NCBI GenBank assembly: GCA_965366365.1
Contig: CBDUEV010000066.1
Coordinates: 1 to 16,483 of the forward strand
Reading direction: 5' to 3'
Source: CBDUEV01 sp965366365
GTDB lineage: Bacteria > Actinomycetota > Acidimicrobiia > Spongiisociales > JAENVV01
DNA length: 16,483 nt
A program made the position numbers and the translations under genes. The first letter of the stretch is position 1. Each line of letters starts with the position of its first letter. Below are positions 13,692-16,483 of the stretch, piece after piece. The notes beneath the pieces were generated by a model, which saw only the letters and a list, made by a program, of their open reading frames with translations, searched no databases and was not told the origin of the DNA.

Positions 13692-13698
13692 TCAACCC
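13685..13698. terminator. 14-base perfect palindrome holding both convergent stop codons
   Basis: GGGTTGATCAACCC is perfectly self-complementary. Its centre TGATCA supplies the TGA of the left gene (13689-13691) and, on the other strand, the TGA of the DUF4230 gene (13692-13694). With no loop it is a poor classical terminator, but it could be a protein site or a minimal bidirectional end signal. Confidence 0.3.
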
Positions 13699-14351
13699 CC
13701 GACGATCACTTCCACATCCTCGTACCCGAGGGCTTCGAGGAAACTGGTGAGAGCTGAGACGGCAGACCGTTCGGCCGTGACGAGAATGCCCCGTTCGAGG
13801 GCGTCCTCGACCAGGATTTCCTCGGCCGCAAGACGGGCGGCGCGTTCCAGGTTCGGGTCTCCGTTGGTGAAGATGCCGGTCGAACGGTCATATACCCCGG
13901 TCGCCGTATTGTCGACGGTGATCTTGGTGATGGTGGCGGCAGGGAGGTGCAGCTCGACCCGGCTCGATTCGGGTTCCACGACCACGTCGGACTCCTCGAT
14001 GACCGAGAGGTCGACTCCGGCCCCTACCTCGGCCACGACCAACATGGAGATCGAGTCGCCCGTCGCCCAGTTGAGCCACCCCCGATCGGTTCCCTTGTCG
14101 ACCGTGGTGGCGAGCACCATTTCGACAGTGGTCAGTTCCGCCAGTTCCTGCAGGCTCTGGACCTTGACCTCTCCAAGCGCCTGGAATTCCTCGGCCGGGA
14201 TCAGGTCCAGGTCGCTGACGACTTCGCTGGCGCGACCGGCCAGGTACGAGAGGATCGAGGCAACGACGAGGACACCCACAACCGCCAGGGTGAGGACCAC
14301 GACCACCCAAGGCCGTGCTGTCGGGGTTGGTTGGGACGAAGGAGTTGTCAC
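13692..14351 (-). CDS. DUF4230 domain membrane-anchored protein
   Basis: The 219-residue protein has a short Pro/Thr/Ser-rich N-terminus, one transmembrane helix at about 15-37 (PWVVVVLTLAVVGVLVVASI), and a DUF4230 domain. Family features visible are the TTVEMVLATTVDKG strand, WLNWATGDSISMLVVAEVGAGVDLS, VELHLPAATI followed by a VYDRSTGIF segment, and a helix of alternating acidic and alanine residues (LERAARLAAEEILVEDALERGIL). Most of the protein should lie outside the cytosol. The function of DUF4230 is not known. The GTG at 14351 has no ribosome site but has TACCCT seven bases upstream. It is divergent from the M16 peptidase gene and shares a 135-base promoter gap with it. Confidence 0.88.
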   Translation of the reverse strand: MTTPSSQPTPTARPWVVVVLTLAVVGVLVVASILSYLAGRASEVVSDLDLIPAEEFQALGEVKVQSLQELAELTTVEMVLATTVDKGTDRGWLNWATGDSISMLVVAEVGAGVDLSVIEESDVVVEPESSRVELHLPAATITKITVDNTATGVYDRSTGIFTNGDPNLERAARLAAEEILVEDALERGILVTAERSAVSALTSFLEALGYEDVEVIVGG

Positions 14352-14358
14352 GACGGGC

Positions 14359-14364
14359 AGGGTA
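14359..14364 (-). promoter_or_regulatory. -10 box TACCCT of the DUF4230 gene (putative leaderless)
   Basis: TACCCT on the minus strand is followed by seven bases and the GTG at 14351. No ribosome site and no clear -35 box are seen. Confidence 0.45.
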
Positions 14365-14472
14365 ATCGGCAGATGCCTCTATGGCCTGGCCCTTCGCCCT
14401 CCCGCTCGAGCGCGACTCGGGACGGTTGGACCGCCCGATGTCCCATCCGGCGGGGCAGCGATCGGACTCCTC

Positions 14473-14478
14473 TATCAT
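14473..14478 (+). promoter_or_regulatory. -10 box TATCAT of the M16 peptidase-dapB operon
   Basis: TATCAT matches five of six bases of the -10 consensus and stands eight bases before the ATG at 14487, so the mRNA leader would be at most a base or two. The upstream GC-rich bases show no -35 box. Confidence 0.5.
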
Positions 14479-14486
14479 CGAGGGCC

Positions 14487-15737
14487 ATGCATTATGACCT
14501 CTCCACGCTCCCCAACGGTCTGCGGGTCATCACCGAGACCATGCCGGGCGTCAGGTCGGTGGCGGTTGGCGCCTGGGTCGACACGGGGACCCGCGACGAA
14601 CTGCCGAACGAGTCCGGCTGTTCCCACTTTCTCGAGCACCTGCTCTTCAAGGGTTCCGAAGGGATGTCGGCCCGCTACATCTCCGACACCTTCGATGCCA
14701 TGGGAGCCGAGTCGAACGCATTCACCTCCAAGGAGTACACGTGCTTCTGGGGGCGGATGGTCGATGACGACCTGGACACCGGCTTGGGGCTGATCTCCGA
14801 AATGCTGCAGCGGCCTGCTTTCCGGCTCGAGGAAATCGACTCTGAGCGCCTCGTGGTGATCGAGGAGATCAACATGTCGGAAGACGATCCGCATGATGTG
14901 GCGTTCGAAGCCTTCACCGAAGCGGTCTTCCAGGGGCATCCCTTGGAACGCCCGATTCTTGGCACCCGCGAATCGATCCGCGGCATGACGCGCGACGACA
15001 TACACGGATATTGGAAGCGGCGCTACGGCGTTGGGTCCACCGTCGTGGCCATCGCAGGCTCCATCGAGCACACCAAGGCGGTAGAGCTCGCCATGAGACA
15101 TTTCGGCGACTGGTCGGGCGATGGTGTCGACCACGAGCGTGCGCCGCTCTCGCTGCAGGCCGGCGTCAAGCTGGTCCAGCGCGACACGGAACAGTCCCAT
15201 TTGGTGTTCGGCGGTGAGGGTATCGAGCGGGACGACGAACGACGGTTTGCCCTGGAGGTCATGAATCACATCCTCGGTGGCGGGATGTCGTCGCGCCTGT
15301 TTCAAACGATTCGAGAGGAGCGAGGCCTCACCTACTCCGTCTACAGCTTCGCCATGCCGGCCGCCGACGTGGGCGCGTGGGGAATCTACGCAGGCACGAC
15401 CCCCGAGAACACCGGAGTGGTGTTGGAGTTGATTTCCGGCGAGGTCGATTCCATGCTCGCCGACGGCGTGACTGCCGACGAGTTGGTCAGGGCCAAGGGT
15501 CACGTCCGGGGAAGCTTGGCGCTGTCGGTGGAGGACGCCAATAGTCGAATGGTCCGGCTCGGCCGTCAGGAGCTGACCGGTGGCGATCACTATTCGGTCG
15601 GCGAACGGATCGCCAGGATCGAGGCCGTCACCCGCCGAGATGTCCTCGAGGTGGCCGAGGCGGTACTCGCCGGACCGCGGGTGATCGGCGCGGTCGGACC
15701 GCTGGACGAGCGGCAACTCGAAGGGTTTGTGTTGTGA
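14487..15737 (+). CDS. M16 family zinc processing peptidase (PepR-like)
   Basis: The 416-residue protein is a one-chain M16B metallopeptidase, related to mitochondrial processing peptidase beta and actinobacterial PepR. The inverted zinc motif HFLEH is at 47-51, and the distal ligand E127 (VVIEEINM) lies 76 residues later, the normal spacing. The second domain contains the GGGMSSRLFQTIREERGLTYSVYS segment, which contacts substrate in this family. Such enzymes cleave peptides in the cytosol or remodel exported proteins. The frame is open back to 13947, but the ATG at 14487 starts the family's usual LPNGLRV N-terminus and follows a -10 box; the extension lies over the DUF4230 gene. Its stop overlaps the dapB start by four bases (GTGA), so the two genes are coupled. 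PepR and dapB also occur close together in other actinobacteria. Confidence 0.94.
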   Translation: MHYDLSTLPNGLRVITETMPGVRSVAVGAWVDTGTRDELPNESGCSHFLEHLLFKGSEGMSARYISDTFDAMGAESNAFTSKEYTCFWGRMVDDDLDTGLGLISEMLQRPAFRLEEIDSERLVVIEEINMSEDDPHDVAFEAFTEAVFQGHPLERPILGTRESIRGMTRDDIHGYWKRRYGVGSTVVAIAGSIEHTKAVELAMRHFGDWSGDGVDHERAPLSLQAGVKLVQRDTEQSHLVFGGEGIERDDERRFALEVMNHILGGGMSSRLFQTIREERGLTYSVYSFAMPAADVGAWGIYAGTTPENTGVVLELISGEVDSMLADGVTADELVRAKGHVRGSLALSVEDANSRMVRLGRQELTGGDHYSVGERIARIEAVTRRDVLEVAEAVLAGPRVIGAVGPLDERQLEGFVL

Positions 15738-16483
15738 TCAACGTGGCGGTGTCGGGTGCGGGCGGTCGAATGGGACACATGGTGGCGACGGCGATCGCCG
15801 ACGCCACCGACCTGCATCTCGGACATCTCTACGACCCTGCCAACGATGGAGGCATGGTCGGCGATCGGGAGATCTCGCCCGAGGCCGATCTCGTCGCCGA
15901 TAGCGGCGTCGTGGTGGAGTTCACTCACCCTGACGTCGTGATGGGGAACCTCGCCATGTGGCATGACATGGGGGTCCACGCCGTGGTCGGCACGTCGGGC
16001 TTCTCCGAGGAGCGGCTCGAAGAAGTGAGAAGTCTGTGGGTTGACGCCGCGTCGAACTGCCTCATCGTTCCCAACTTCGCCATTGGTGCGGTGCTCATGA
16101 TGCGCTTCGCGGAACTGGCCGCCCCCCACTTCCCCGCCGCGGAGATCATCGAGCTCCACCACGACAGGAAAGCGGACGCTCCCTCGGGAACGGCTATCGC
16201 TACCGCGGCGCGAATCGGCGCTGCCCAACCGAACCAGGCACGGGCGGTCGAATCGCAAGAGATCGAAGCGGGCGCCACCGGGGCTCGAGTTGACGGCGTG
16301 GCCGTGCATTCGGTTCGTCTTCCCGGAATCGTCGCCAATCAGGAGGTCATCTTCGGCGGTCAGGGCCAGACTCTGACGATCCGGCACGACACGACCGATC
16401 GAACGGCCTTCGCCCCCGGAGTGCTGCTGGCGGTCCGAAACGTCCACCGGCTCCCCGACAGGGTCACCGTTGGCCTCGAGGCG
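15734..16483 (+). CDS. dapB: 4-hydroxy-tetrahydrodipicolinate reductase DapB (3' end just beyond window)
   Basis: From the GTG at 15734 the frame stays open for 250 codons to the window edge. DapB reduces 4-hydroxy-tetrahydrodipicolinate with NAD(P)H in the diaminopimelate/lysine pathway in the cytosol. The N-terminal dinucleotide motif is SGAGGRMG (about residues 7-14). VVEFTHPDV and VVGTSGFSEE follow, then VPNFAIGAVL and the family signature ELHHDRKADAPSGTA, with the catalytic His and substrate-binding Lys and Ser-Gly-Thr. VRLPGIVANQEVIFG and a C-terminal FAPGVLLAVRNV complete the family pattern. Since DapB is usually about 245-250 residues, only a few codons should be missing. The start overlaps the peptidase stop, and AAGGG eight bases upstream is a weak ribosome site. 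Confidence 0.96.
   Translation, partial: MINVAVSGAGGRMGHMVATAIADATDLHLGHLYDPANDGGMVGDREISPEADLVADSGVVVEFTHPDVVMGNLAMWHDMGVHAVVGTSGFSEERLEEVRSLWVDAASNCLIVPNFAIGAVLMMRFAELAAPHFPAAEIIELHHDRKADAPSGTAIATAARIGAAQPNQARAVESQEIEAGATGARVDGVAVHSVRLPGIVANQEVIFGGQGQTLTIRHDTTDRTAFAPGVLLAVRNVHRLPDRVTVGLEA

Noticed and set aside
13947..14486. 180-codon upstream extension of the M16 peptidase frame
   Set aside because: It lies over the DUF4230 gene on the other strand and the promoter gap. The family N-terminus begins at 14487.
1..16483. CRISPR arrays, tRNA or rRNA genes, insertion sequences, riboswitches
   Set aside because: I looked for regular repeats, cloverleaf-like segments and transposase-like proteins and found none. 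Nearly all bases are in ordinary coding genes.

Overview
The window is GC-rich (by eye; not counted), densely packed bacterial DNA of actinobacterial type. The main clues are a mycothiol-dependent maleylpyruvate isomerase-family protein, a wax ester synthase/diacylglycerol acyltransferase (WS/DGAT), a DUF4230 protein, an Lhr helicase, an M16 peptidase overlapping dapB, and many genes that look leaderless, with a TAnnnT box 6 to 8 bases before the start codon. An uncultured Acidimicrobiia-like lineage would fit, but nothing here proves the class. I see no rRNA, tRNA, CRISPR, IS or phage signature, and no gene-free stretch over 300 bases. The longest gaps are 3395-3547, 6459-6610, 14352-14486 and 4178-4290.

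Layout. 1-2776 (-): N-terminal 925 residues of an Lhr-type DEVH helicase, running off the left edge. 2840-3394 (-): stand-alone HD-GYP phosphodiesterase. 3548-4177 (+): unrecognised protein with a possible PD-(D/E)XK nuclease motif. 6458 to 4291 (-): WS/DGAT and an alpha/beta hydrolase joined by an ATGA overlap, a likely neutral-lipid pair. 6611-7258 (+): isochorismatase-like cysteine hydrolase. 9723 to 7270 (-): LOG-family protein, mycothiol-dependent enzyme and VOC protein, the last two probably also with their own promoters. 9842-10267 (+): small, divergent relative of 3-methyladenine DNA glycosylase I.

13376 to 10277 (-): a two-gene operon of a CobT-like VWA protein followed by a CobS-like AAA+ ATPase. 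No CobN or cobalamin gene is visible nearby. The ATPase carries Asp where Walker A normally ends in Ser/Thr, and Ser where Walker B normally has Asp. The VWA protein has an HEVVH zincin-like motif near its N-terminus. This is the best candidate for an undescribed system here.

13440-13691 (+): small membrane protein. 13692-14351 (-): membrane-anchored DUF4230 protein, whose stop codon abuts its neighbour's inside a 14-base palindrome. 14487 to the right edge (+): M16 processing peptidase and dapB (lysine/diaminopimelate pathway), overlapping by four bases; dapB is almost complete. Convergent gene pairs each have an inverted repeat at or beside their stops, and divergent pairs share short promoter gaps.
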